Shown: positions 1-5,590 of the stretch, in pieces
Layout of the letters: each line of letters opens with the position of its first letter
How positions within the stretch are numbered: the first letter of the stretch is position 1
Source of the DNA: Fidelibacterota bacterium
Lineage (GTDB): Bacteria; Fidelibacterota; Marinisomatia; SCGC-AAA003-L08; D37C17
Direction: 5' to 3'
Assembly (NCBI GenBank): GCA_002711465.1
Contig: PARL01000023.1
Span: forward strand, 1 to 6,071
DNA length: 6,071 bases
Translations under genes and position numbers: made by a program
The notes under the pieces: generated by a model
Databases searched by the model: none
Seen by the model: the letters and a program-made list of their open reading frames with translations, nothing else
Told to the model about the DNA's origin: nothing

Positions 1-2
1 GT

Positions 3-260
3 TGGTGGTTATGGATTGATTACATATTTTTGGTTATTTCATTTATTGCAGTTTTATATTCAACAAAATCAACAATATATAATTTTGTTAAAATTGGGTT
101 ATGGCTTAGTTGGTTTGGATTATTAATATTCATATTAAACGTGAGTTATGGCTTTATTGATGTATCTGATAATGTAAAATTTATACCTGCTTTTTCTTTG
201 ATTGGTTTTCACCTATATAATACAAGATTTTGTAAGTGTAATGATAAAGAGTGCTGCTAA
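3..260 (+). CDS. MerC-domain inner-membrane protein, 5' end cut off
   Basis: The frame is open from the left edge, so the N-terminus is missing and 85 C-terminal residues remain. They hold about three hydrophobic segments (fragment residues 5-19, 31-47 and 60-73) and a Cys-rich tail, HLYNTRFCKCNDKECC, with Cys at 77, 79, 84 and 85. The motifs IDYIFLVISF, LWLSWFGLL and FHLYNxRxCxC match, from memory, the C-terminal half of MerC-domain proteins in Bacteroidetes, which often sit beside Fur/Zur-type regulators and TonB receptors. Classical MerC carries Hg(II) across the inner membrane. The chromosomal relatives are probably involved in other metals, and zinc fits the ZnuD-like receptor downstream. 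A TTG at 30 could be taken as a start but lies inside the conserved region, so it is not the true start. The stop codon overlaps the next start (TAATG), which implies translational coupling. The family call is fairly secure; the substrate is inferred. Confidence 0.75.
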   Translation, partial: WWLWIDYIFLVISFIAVLYSTKSTIYNFVKIGLWLSWFGLLIFILNVSYGFIDVSDNVKFIPAFSLIGFHLYNTRFCKCNDKECC

Positions 261-490
261 TGTCGGAAAATAAATCTATAGTTTTAAGAATAACAAATAT
301 GAAATGGGTTGATAAGGATAAAAATCAAGACAAATTACCTTCTGAGGTTGAATTGCAATGGGCTAGTGATAAATGGGATTATGATCAAGTTTCTAATTGG
401 CTCAACAACCATTTCAATAATTCTTTAGAAGACCTTATGATTAAGCAGATTGATAATGTTGATAGCGGTGGTGGTTGAGGTTGTTGTTAA
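260..490 (+). CDS. Small conserved protein with probable C-terminal selenocysteine (Sec73)
   Basis: The ATG at 260 overlaps the MerC-like stop (TAATG) and is preferred to a GTG at 251, because coupling explains the weak ribosome site. Residues 1-72 contain W16, LPSEV at 26-30 and a W-D-x-x-x-V-x-x-W-L helix region around 39-48. This resembles small bacterial proteins of unknown function of the form 'I-x-W-(x)n-LP-x-E-V', recalled from memory. Codon 73 is TGA (476-478). If it is read as selenocysteine the protein continues Gly-Cys-Cys and stops at TAA 488-490, giving 76 residues with the tail SGGGUGCC. The Gly run beside a Cys pair looks like a flexible metal or redox tail rather than random sequence, and the MerC-like neighbour also ends in Cys-Cys. 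A hairpin at 491-511 is a possible SECIS. If there is no recoding, the protein ends at 478 with GGG. The gene is likely real; the Sec reading is moderately supported. Function is unknown. Confidence 0.68.
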
Positions 491-521
491 ATTCTAATCG
501 TGTATTAGAATCATATTTTTT
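491..521 (+). promoter_or_regulatory. Hairpin: candidate SECIS for TGA 476-478, or intrinsic terminator
   Basis: A perfect 8-bp inverted repeat, ATTCTAAT (491-498) and ATTAGAAT (504-511), flanks the loop CGTGT (499-503). The loop starts 20 nt after the TGA and has G at its second position. Both fit the published bacterial SECIS rules as I remember them (UGA-to-loop about 16-37 nt, G in the first two loop positions). Against this, the stem has only one G-C pair and is followed by TTTTTT at 516-521, so a weak intrinsic terminator is a real alternative. One element could serve both roles. Confidence 0.5.
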
Positions 522-543
522 AATAAAGTATAAGGAATTATAG

Positions 544-1209
544 ATGAAGTTTTTTTTGTTTTTTTTAATTACAGCATCAATGTTATTTTCAAATTTTGAA
601 TATAATTTAATTGATAATAATAGTTCATCCCCAACATTTAATCAAGAAGTCGGACCTCAATTACTTAATACTAATCAAGTGACTGTCCATTATTTTGGCC
701 ATTTTAATTGAGGGACATGTACTGTTCGGTTCGGACAGGTCAGAGATGTTATTAGCAATTTGCACCAAGATGGTTACGAAGATAAAATTAAATTTTTCGG
801 TATAGGTAAAACTCAACACCAAAGTTCGCTTTCAAATTGGACTAATGGAAATAATACTTCTGTTTGTATGGATATTTCGCCTGAAAATTTAGTTTGGAAT
901 GATTGGAATGCTAATCAAAGAGATTTATTTATTTTAGATTATCAAGGTAATTTAATTTCACAACAAAATATTTCAAGTGGTTTACCAAATAATTTACAAA
1001 ATACACTACTGAATTTAATTGAGCAAATACCTAATGATCAAATTCAAGGTGATATGAACAGTGATGGTGGAATCAATGTACTTGACATTGTATTAATATC
1101 TAATCTTATTTTTGCTAATGAATATAGTGAAATTGGTGATGTGAATACTGATGGCATATTAAATATTTTAGATATTGTAATTTTAGTAAATACCATTATT
1201 GGTGATTAA
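544..1209 (+). CDS. Exported SelP-like thioredoxin-fold selenoprotein (Sec56-x-x-Cys59) with C-terminal dockerin repeats
   Basis: The start is the ATG at 544, with Shine-Dalgarno AAGGA at 532-536. Residues 1-16 form a signal peptide. The frame runs through TGA 709-711 and ends at TAA 1207-1209, giving 221 residues. Sec56 begins a U-G-T-C site after the strand VTVHYFGHFN, as in thioredoxin-fold redox proteins. The following pattern (a helix ending DGYED, strand IKFFGIG, then RDLFILDYQGNLI near 116-128) recalls the N-terminal domain of animal selenoprotein P: VTV, U-x-x-C, x-L-x-x-x-GY, DDFLIYDRCGRL. That comparison is from memory. Residues 169-190 and 198-221 are two dockerin-like calcium loops (GDMNSDGGINVLD and GDVNTDGILNILD), which suggests surface or extracellular retention. 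A hairpin just after the TGA fits a SECIS. The likely role is envelope thiol/selenol redox chemistry, but the substrate is unknown. Alternatives are a nonsense mutation, or a separate gene starting at TTG 760; the latter lacks a ribosome site and would lose the active site. Confidence 0.88.
709..711 (+). other. In-frame TGA predicted to encode selenocysteine (residue 56)
   Basis: The TGA is in frame with ATG 544 (55 codons before it) and with the long open frame to 1209. It occupies the first position of a C-x-x-C-type active site (U-G-T-C, with Cys codon 718-720). This is the classic position for Sec in thioredoxin-fold proteins. Decoding needs SelA, SelB, SelD and tRNA-Sec elsewhere in the genome, none of which lie in this window. 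Confidence 0.85.
714..750 (+). promoter_or_regulatory. Bacterial SECIS element of the SelP-like gene
   Basis: The upper stem CTGTTC (722-727) pairs with GGACAG (733-738), with one G-U pair, and closes the 5-nt loop GGTTC (728-732). The loop begins 16 nt after the TGA and has G in its first two positions, both required by the bacterial SECIS consensus as I recall it. A lower stem, GACAT (714-718) with ATGTT (746-750), is separated from it by an internal loop, giving the two-stem form known from E. coli fdhF. The hairpin lies inside the coding sequence, where SelB would bind it during translation. Confidence 0.8.
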
Positions 1210-1265
1210 AATTACATTATAAAAAATTATATAGACACAACTAATAAAATTTGTAAATTCAAATC

Positions 1266-1550
1266 ATGAAAATTTTATCAATTTTATATTTTACTTTATT
1301 TTTATCATTTGGTAATGCATTATTATCTAGTGCACATGAAGTAAAGCACAACCATCATTGCTGCGATCAGCATGTTGAAGTTGAGTGTAATGAATGTATT
1401 ATTTTAAGCAGTTTAGATACTTACACTATTGATAAATTTGTTAAAGAATTTTCTCCGACAACGTCAATAAAATTTCAATTAGAAACATATGATTATTTTT
1501 CTAATGGAATTAACCTTAATTTAAAATCAAGAGCACCACCTCTGGCCTAA
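1266..1550 (+). CDS. Small exported His/Cys peptide ending in RAPPLA
   Basis: This 94-residue protein has a signal peptide (residues 1-23, cleavage probably after SSA). The mature start is dense in metal ligands: His 24, 28, 30, 31 and 36, Cys 32, 33, 41 and 44, including a C-x-x-C. The middle (50-85) is ordinary soluble sequence, and the end is SRAPPLA. Short periplasmic proteins with an HxH/CxxC head and an R-(A/G)-P-P tail occur, as I recall, near metal-transport and TonB-receptor genes, but I cannot name the family with certainty. It sits between the selenoprotein and the metal-rich lipoprotein, which suggests metal binding or sensing in the periplasm. No clear Shine-Dalgarno precedes the ATG, though no better start exists. 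Function is unknown; metal binding is inferred from composition. Confidence 0.72.
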   Translation: MKILSILYFTLFLSFGNALLSSAHEVKHNHHCCDQHVEVECNECIILSSLDTYTIDKFVKEFSPTTSIKFQLETYDYFSNGINLNLKSRAPPLA

Positions 1551-1570
1551 TAGTTTAAAAGCAGTATTCA

Positions 1571-1589
1571 TTGGCCTTCGTAAGGTCAA
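1571..1589 (+). terminator. Hairpin between the RAPPLA peptide and the lipoprotein; possible attenuator
   Basis: TTGGCCTT (1571-1578) pairs with AAGGTCAA (1582-1589) through one G-U pair around the 3-nt loop CGT. It is the most GC-rich hairpin in any intergenic gap here. No clean T-run follows (the downstream DNA is mixed A/T), so it may be a weak terminator, an mRNA-stability stem, or a partial stop that sets lipoprotein levels. The strong AGGAGG site of the lipoprotein lies 19 nt downstream and is not part of the stem. Confidence 0.4.
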
Positions 1590-1618
1590 ATAATTTAATT
1601 TAAATTTTAGGAGGTATT

Positions 1619-2305
1619 ATGTTTAATAGTACAAAAAATATTTTTTTATTTATTTTATTAGCATTTGTTGCATCTTCTTGTGAAGATACAGAAACAACTG
1701 AACAAGATAATCATACTGATGCTGACGGTATGGAGATAGTTGAGATGATGGGTGAAGAGGAAGGCTTACTCTATAGCGAATGTCTTGGCGATATAGTTAA
1801 TAATTTTCAAGCTGGAATTCCAAGCGGAAATGAATGGGATTTAACAGTTCATTTTCTAAATGACGAATGTGAAGAACTTGAGCATGACGATGATGATCAT
1901 GAAGGTCACGATCATGGTGATGATTATGGTGATCATAGTGATGAGCCATATTTAGTTATAGAAATAGTTGATGGTGATTCAAATATTGTCGCATTTCATA
2001 CAGAAGAGCACGATGATCATGATGATGACCATGGTGATGATGATCATGGAGATGAAGAACACTGTGATGAAATTACTGACCAAACAGAATGCGAATCAAG
2101 TGACCATTGTGAATGGCATGCTGATGATATGGCATGTGAAGAGTCAGGTCACGATGATCACGATGATCATGATGACCACGAAGAACATGGTTATACTTTT
2201 GAGTTAGAAACTTTAGCTCCAGGTACAGCTACATTCACTGTGACGTTAATGCATCAAGGTCATTCAGATTATACATCAGCACCAATAACAATTGTTGTTG
2301 AATAA
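1619..2305 (+). CDS. His/Asp-rich metal-binding lipoprotein
   Basis: This 228-residue protein has a strong AGGAGG site at 1609-1614. The signal peptide ends in a lipobox, ASSC, with the lipidated Cys at 21. Three clusters of H-D-D and D-H-G repeats (residues 89-107, 131-148 and 178-190) hold most of its 22 histidines and can chelate Zn(II), Ni(II) or Cu(II). Between the second and third clusters lies a Cys module, C149-x8-C158-x5-C164-x8-C173, with an E-W-H core, probably a small disulfide-bonded knot. Predicted beta strands flank the repeats: WDLTVHFL (73-80), PYLVIEIVD (110-118) and the C-terminal TATFTVTLM (203-211), as in an Ig-like or DUF4198-like fold. Directly upstream of a ZnuD-like receptor, it is likely a surface or periplasmic metal buffer or donor. 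The low-complexity DNA is expected to change length readily. Lipoprotein and metal-rich nature are seen; the role is inferred. Confidence 0.85.
   Translation: MFNSTKNIFLFILLAFVASSCEDTETTEQDNHTDADGMEIVEMMGEEEGLLYSECLGDIVNNFQAGIPSGNEWDLTVHFLNDECEELEHDDDDHEGHDHGDDYGDHSDEPYLVIEIVDGDSNIVAFHTEEHDDHDDDHGDDDHGDEEHCDEITDQTECESSDHCEWHADDMACEESGHDDHDDHDDHEEHGYTFELETLAPGTATFTVTLMHQGHSDYTSAPITIVVE
1883..2188 (+). repeat. Imperfect GATGATCAT-type coding repeats (His/Asp clusters)
   Basis: Three blocks inside the lipoprotein gene (1883-1939, 2009-2062 and 2150-2188) are built from variants of GATCAT, GACCAT and GATGAT and encode the His-Asp runs. Spacing is irregular and the units are codon-sized, so this is a protein-level repeat and not a CRISPR or an intergenic satellite. 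Confidence 0.8.
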
Positions 2306-2315
2306 TCATTGATTC

Positions 2316-2349
2316 TGTTCACATGAACAAAAAATAATTTTAATTATTT
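2316..2349 (+). promoter_or_regulatory. Two inverted repeats upstream of the TonB receptor; possible operator or weak terminator
   Basis: TGTTC-ACAT-GAACA (2316-2329) is followed directly by the A/T palindrome AAATAATT-TT-AATTATTT (2332-2349), then a T-run ending at the receptor's leader. The first could form a short hairpin or bind a dimeric regulator. The second looks broadly like an AT-rich Fur/Zur-type box but could be chance in such AT-rich DNA. A regulated internal promoter for the receptor is plausible; no clear -35/-10 pair is visible. Confidence 0.3.
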
Positions 2350-2366
2350 ATTTTTTGGAATTGTAA

Positions 2367-4625
2367 ATGCTTCAAAGTAAATATAGTTATCATATATTTA
2401 TCTGTATTGCTATTATTTTGGGAAATGTATTTTCTCAAGATAATAGCATTTCAGGTTGGGTTTTAGATAATGAAACAAATAAACCCATTAAAGATGTTTC
2501 TGTTTACATACAAGAATCTAATTTAATTACGTCTACTGATTTAGATGGTTATTTTAATTTATTTGTTTGTCCAAAATGTAATATTTCAATAGATGAACAA
2601 AATGACAGTAAAGATATTATCATTGTATTTGATTTAATTGGTTATGAGAAAAAAAATATTCAATTTTCTGATTTGAAAAATAGAAATCAAATAAGACTCA
2701 AGAAACAATCAATTGAACTAAAGTCTATTCATATACATGATGATAACATTTACAAATCCGATTTATTATTAGATACAAAAAAATTAGAAGAAAATATTAG
2801 GTCAAATTTAGCAAATACGCTTTCATATCAACCTAACATTGGTGTTATTTCATTTGGAAATGTTACATCAAAACCTATAATTAGAGGTCTTTCCGGTGAT
2901 CGATTTTTATTGACTAAAGATGGTATGCAAATTGGAGATTTATCACAAACTGCAATAGATCATGTTATCACTTTGGATGTGACAGAGGTTTCAAATATAG
3001 AATTAATAAGAGGACCAAGGGCTTTATTTTATGGTTCAAATCCAGTTGGTGGGGTACTTAATACATTAATTTTTGGAAATCCTAAAACTAGGGTTGATAA
3101 ATTTTATAAAAAAATAAAATTTGGCGGAGAGTCATTTAATGAAGGAATTTTTGGTAATGTAGTTTTTTTTATGCCTATTAAAAATAATCAATTAAACATT
3201 TATATAAATAATAGACAAACTGAAAACCAAACTAGTCCAATAGGCACCTTAGTTAATACCCATTCAATGACTTCAAATTTCAAAATTGGATTTACAAATT
3301 ATCAAAAACAAGGTTATATAAATTTTGTTGTAGAAAGTTTTAATATGGACTACGGTATTCCTCCAAGTTCAGAGGGTCATATTTTAGGTGTTGATATTGT
3401 GTTAAAAAAAAATACATTACAAATAAATGCGCATCGTGATATATCCTTTGGAGATTTCAACCAGTTAGATATCAAGTATAATTTTATTGATTATGAGCAT
3501 AGTGAATTTGAAAATAATGTAGACTATTTTTCAGTGCAATTAGCAAAAAATACCCATCATTTTAAATTAGAAATTTTATCAGAAATGATATCGATTGGAA
3601 CAGAATTAGAATATAGAGATTTCATTCCTGCAGGCTTTTATTGGACACCTAATACAGATGAGACAAATGTTTCTTTCTATGGATATATTAAGAAAAATTA
3701 TAAAAAATATAATGTGTTAGGTTCATTTAGAATTGGACATATAATAATAGATCCTAAGCCAAATTATACATCTTATGCTAATCTTGAAGTAGATGAAATC
3801 ACAAAAAGAAATTTTTCTTATATTGCTTCATCATTAGGTTTTGAAAGAAAAATTGATAAATGGACTTACAAAGGCTGGTTCATGCAAACAATGAGACCTC
3901 CCAAAATTGAAGAACTATATTCTGATGGTCCGCATCTTGGAACATATGCATATGAAATTGGAGAACCAAATTTAGATTTAGAAAAAATTTATGGAATAGA
4001 ATCTATAATTTCTTATCAATCAAATTCATTTAATGTATCTTTAACTAATTTTTTGAATTACAGTCCTTATTATTATCAAATGACGAAAATGGGTGAATGT
4101 GAAGAAGAAATGGTTCTTGGTGATGAGGGCTATCCTTGTTCAGGCCCTGAATACGATTTTATTGAATGGGGAAGTGGTCCAGGATGGCTGTATATGTATG
4201 ACACAAAAGGCGTTGAAGCTTTAATTGCAGGATTTGAATTTAATCTAAAATATAATCTTAAAAATTTGATTGTAAACTATGATTTTTCATATGTTTTAGG
4301 TGAAAATATTTCGTTTGATGAACCACTTTCATACATAAATCCTGCAAAGCATATTTTGAATGTGGGGTATGATAAAAATTCTATGAATTATAACTTAAGA
4401 CTATCTAAAATTCATTCTCAAAATAGATTAGGTGAGTTTGAAACTTACACACCTTCAGCTTTTTTAATGGATATTATCCTAAGTTATAAAAATAATAGGC
4501 AATCTTTTACTCTGCAAATAAATAATATTTTAGATGAAACGTATTATAATCATTTGTCTAAGATAAAATTTATTGCTCCAGAGCCAGGAAGAAATTTAGT
4601 TTTATCTTATAATTTATTGTTTTAA
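2367..4625 (+). CDS. ZnuD-like TonB-dependent outer-membrane receptor
   Basis: This 752-residue protein imports a metal or metal complex through the outer membrane using TonB energy. In order: signal peptide (1-23, ending VFSQ); a carboxypeptidase-regulatory-like beta domain (about 27-112, ISGWVLDNETNKPI start) with an unusual C68-x-x-C71; an H-D linker (HIHDD, 122-126); the plug (about 135-235) with IRGLSGDR (172-179), DGMQIGDLS (185-193) and the IRGPRALFYGSNPVGG signature (214-229); then the 22-strand barrel, ending NLVLSYNLLF with the terminal aromatic. The plug wording, especially RGLSGDR...DG...GDLS...DH, matches from memory the zinc receptor ZnuD and relatives. C578 and C591 sit in an acidic extracellular loop and may form a disulfide. 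Long His-rich loops typical of ZnuD are absent; the upstream lipoprotein may provide that function. Only a weak GGA site (2357-2359) precedes the ATG. Receptor class is certain; zinc is the best guess, with heme or another metal possible. Confidence 0.93.
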   Translation: MLQSKYSYHIFICIAIILGNVFSQDNSISGWVLDNETNKPIKDVSVYIQESNLITSTDLDGYFNLFVCPKCNISIDEQNDSKDIIIVFDLIGYEKKNIQFSDLKNRNQIRLKKQSIELKSIHIHDDNIYKSDLLLDTKKLEENIRSNLANTLSYQPNIGVISFGNVTSKPIIRGLSGDRFLLTKDGMQIGDLSQTAIDHVITLDVTEVSNIELIRGPRALFYGSNPVGGVLNTLIFGNPKTRVDKFYKKIKFGGESFNEGIFGNVVFFMPIKNNQLNIYINNRQTENQTSPIGTLVNTHSMTSNFKIGFTNYQKQGYINFVVESFNMDYGIPPSSEGHILGVDIVLKKNTLQINAHRDISFGDFNQLDIKYNFIDYEHSEFENNVDYFSVQLAKNTHHFKLEILSEMISIGTELEYRDFIPAGFYWTPNTDETNVSFYGYIKKNYKKYNVLGSFRIGHIIIDPKPNYTSYANLEVDEITKRNFSYIASSLGFERKIDKWTYKGWFMQTMRPPKIEELYSDGPHLGTYAYEIGEPNLDLEKIYGIESIISYQSNSFNVSLTNFLNYSPYYYQMTKMGECEEEMVLGDEGYPCSGPEYDFIEWGSGPGWLYMYDTKGVEALIAGFEFNLKYNLKNLIVNYDFSYVLGENISFDEPLSYINPAKHILNVGYDKNSMNYNLRLSKIHSQNRLGEFETYTPSAFLMDIILSYKNNRQSFTLQINNILDETYYNHLSKIKFIAPEPGRNLVLSYNLLF

Positions 4626-4666
4626 TTATTTTGAATTGTAAAAACAGTTTTATTGGAGTATAATTT

Positions 4667-4888
4667 ATGTTTAAAAAATATTTTATTGAACTTTTAAGAT
4701 GGAGTTTGAGATTCCACGGTATTCTTCATATTGGGCATGTTTACTCTGATTATATCGTTGGAAATTGGATTGGTGTGGGCATAGGTTCGTATATAATTTC
4801 TGTTGAATTATTATCAAGTTTTTTGATTCCGAATGAACATGTGCATTTCAAAGGATTAAAAACTGAAGTGCATGACAAATGTGATTAA
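4667..4888 (+). CDS. Small His-containing membrane protein
   Basis: This 73-residue protein has the ribosome site GGAG at 4655-4658. A basic, amphipathic N-terminal part (residues 5-28) contains HGILHIGH, with His 17, 21 and 24 spaced along a helix. It is followed by a clear membrane segment (about 33-54, NWIGVGIGSYIISVELL) and a polar tail, PNEHVHF-(x)n-HDKCD, with His 58, 60 and 69 and Cys 72. The clustering of His at both ends of the membrane span suggests metal handling or assembly of a transporter subunit. It lies 41 nt after the receptor, in the same direction, so co-transcription is likely. I do not recognise the family. Codon use and spacing support a real gene, and the function is unknown. 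Confidence 0.65.
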   Translation: MFKKYFIELLRWSLRFHGILHIGHVYSDYIVGNWIGVGIGSYIISVELLSSFLIPNEHVHFKGLKTEVHDKCD

Positions 4889-4927
4889 TTGTAAATATAT
4901 GAACAAATTCTTATATTTTTCTTAACT

Positions 4928-4944
4928 TCCTTTTATAATAAGGA
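4928..4944 (+). promoter_or_regulatory. Stem that could cover the ribosome site of the Kunitz/dockerin gene
   Basis: TCCTT (4928-4932) is complementary to AAGGA (4940-4944), which is the core of the AAGGAG Shine-Dalgarno for the ATG at 4950. The 7-nt loop is TTATAAT. The stem is only 5 bp (6 with a G-U pair), so it could tune translation but would be weak. Confidence 0.3.
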
Positions 4945-4949
4945 GCAAA

Positions 4950-5588
4950 ATGTTTCAAAAATTTATATCAATATTTTTATTTATTACAATATCAATTTCA
5001 CAAAATCATATTCATCTAAGTACTAATAATCTATTTAGTAAAAATTATGACCAATTATTTAACAGGCCAGATGAATGTTTTGATTTATCTGAAATTGATT
5101 TTGGAATGTGTGAAATGTATTTAGGGGTAGGATGGAATGGATATAATTGTGAGTATTTTTCAGGATGCGGATGGATTGTAGATAATATTGATTATTATGA
5201 ATATTTTTTTGACACATTACAAGAATGTGAAGATATCTGTATATGTGAAGATGGTGAAATAATTGATGATGATCCATGTAACCCAAGAGAATGTATTGAT
5301 GGCCAATGGTATGAAATAATTATCGACTGTCAGGAAGAAATGGGTCTACCTTGTGAAAATGGTGTATATATTTCACCTTCTCAAGATGAATGTTGTTCAA
5401 CTTGTGTATTGTACGGTGATACAAATTATGATGGTACTCTAAATATTTTAGACGTTATAGTTTTAGTAGATATTATATTGTACCAAGGTCAATGTGCAGA
5501 TTGGTATGAATGTCCAGAAGATGTGAACCAAGATGGAATATTTAATGTATTAGATGTAATTGAACTTGTCAATAATATTTTAAATTAA
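4950..5588 (+). CDS. Secreted Kunitz-like, Cys-rich protein with two C-terminal dockerin repeats
   Basis: This 212-residue exported protein has the ribosome site AAGGAG at 4940-4945 and a signal peptide at about 1-17. Residues 43-97 have six Cys in the order C43-x10-C54-x12-C67-x5-C73-x19-C93-x3-C97, with D-x-G before the second, FSGCG at the fourth and EC-x3-C at the end. This is a divergent form of the Kunitz/BPTI spacing (8-15-7-12-3), so an inhibitor fold is likely but the activity is not. Residues 99-152 form a second Cys-rich module, reminiscent of VWC-type repeats, with eight Cys including DECCSTC. Residues 156-177 (GDTNYDGTLNILD) and 190-212 (EDVNQDGIFNVLD) are dockerin-like calcium loops of the same type as in the SelP-like protein. 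An extra pair, C182 and C188, lies between them. It is probably exported and kept at the surface. No known function. Confidence 0.82.
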   Translation: MFQKFISIFLFITISISQNHIHLSTNNLFSKNYDQLFNRPDECFDLSEIDFGMCEMYLGVGWNGYNCEYFSGCGWIVDNIDYYEYFFDTLQECEDICICEDGEIIDDDPCNPRECIDGQWYEIIIDCQEEMGLPCENGVYISPSQDECCSTCVLYGDTNYDGTLNILDVIVLVDIILYQGQCADWYECPEDVNQDGIFNVLDVIELVNNILN

Positions 5589-5590
5589 AG

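Noticed and set aside
30..260. MerC-like gene starting at TTG 30
   Set aside because: The frame is open to the window edge and the nine residues before it fit the conserved family sequence, so the gene is truncated, not short.
544..711. Pseudogene caused by a nonsense mutation at 709-711
   Set aside because: The TGA is at a U-x-x-C position and followed by a hairpin with SECIS geometry, and the downstream frame shows no further damage. It cannot be fully excluded without the host's Sec genes.
760..1209. Separate gene starting at TTG 760
   Set aside because: It has no ribosome site, lies inside the thioredoxin-like domain, and the frame continues upstream to a proper ATG with signal peptide through a TGA best read as Sec.
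1883..2188. CRISPR-like or satellite repeat
   Set aside because: Units are codon-sized, irregular and in frame, encoding His/Asp runs; there are no unique spacers.
1968..2207. Met-rich ORF in another + frame
   Set aside because: It is a frame shadow of the GAT/CAT repeats of the lipoprotein; the poly-Met-Ile composition is an artefact of reading ATGATG.
4639..4652. TAAAA/TTTTA hairpin after the receptor gene as a terminator
   Set aside because: It is a 5-bp all A-T stem without a T-run, expected by chance in DNA of this composition.
4934..4939. TATAAT as a -10 promoter box
   Set aside because: It ends 10 nt before the start codon, so transcription would begin inside or after the ribosome site, and no -35 box is at the right distance.
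5059..5286. 75-codon ORF on the minus strand
   Set aside because: It lies opposite the Kunitz-like gene, has no ribosome site, and its His/Asn/Ile-heavy composition is that of an antisense shadow.
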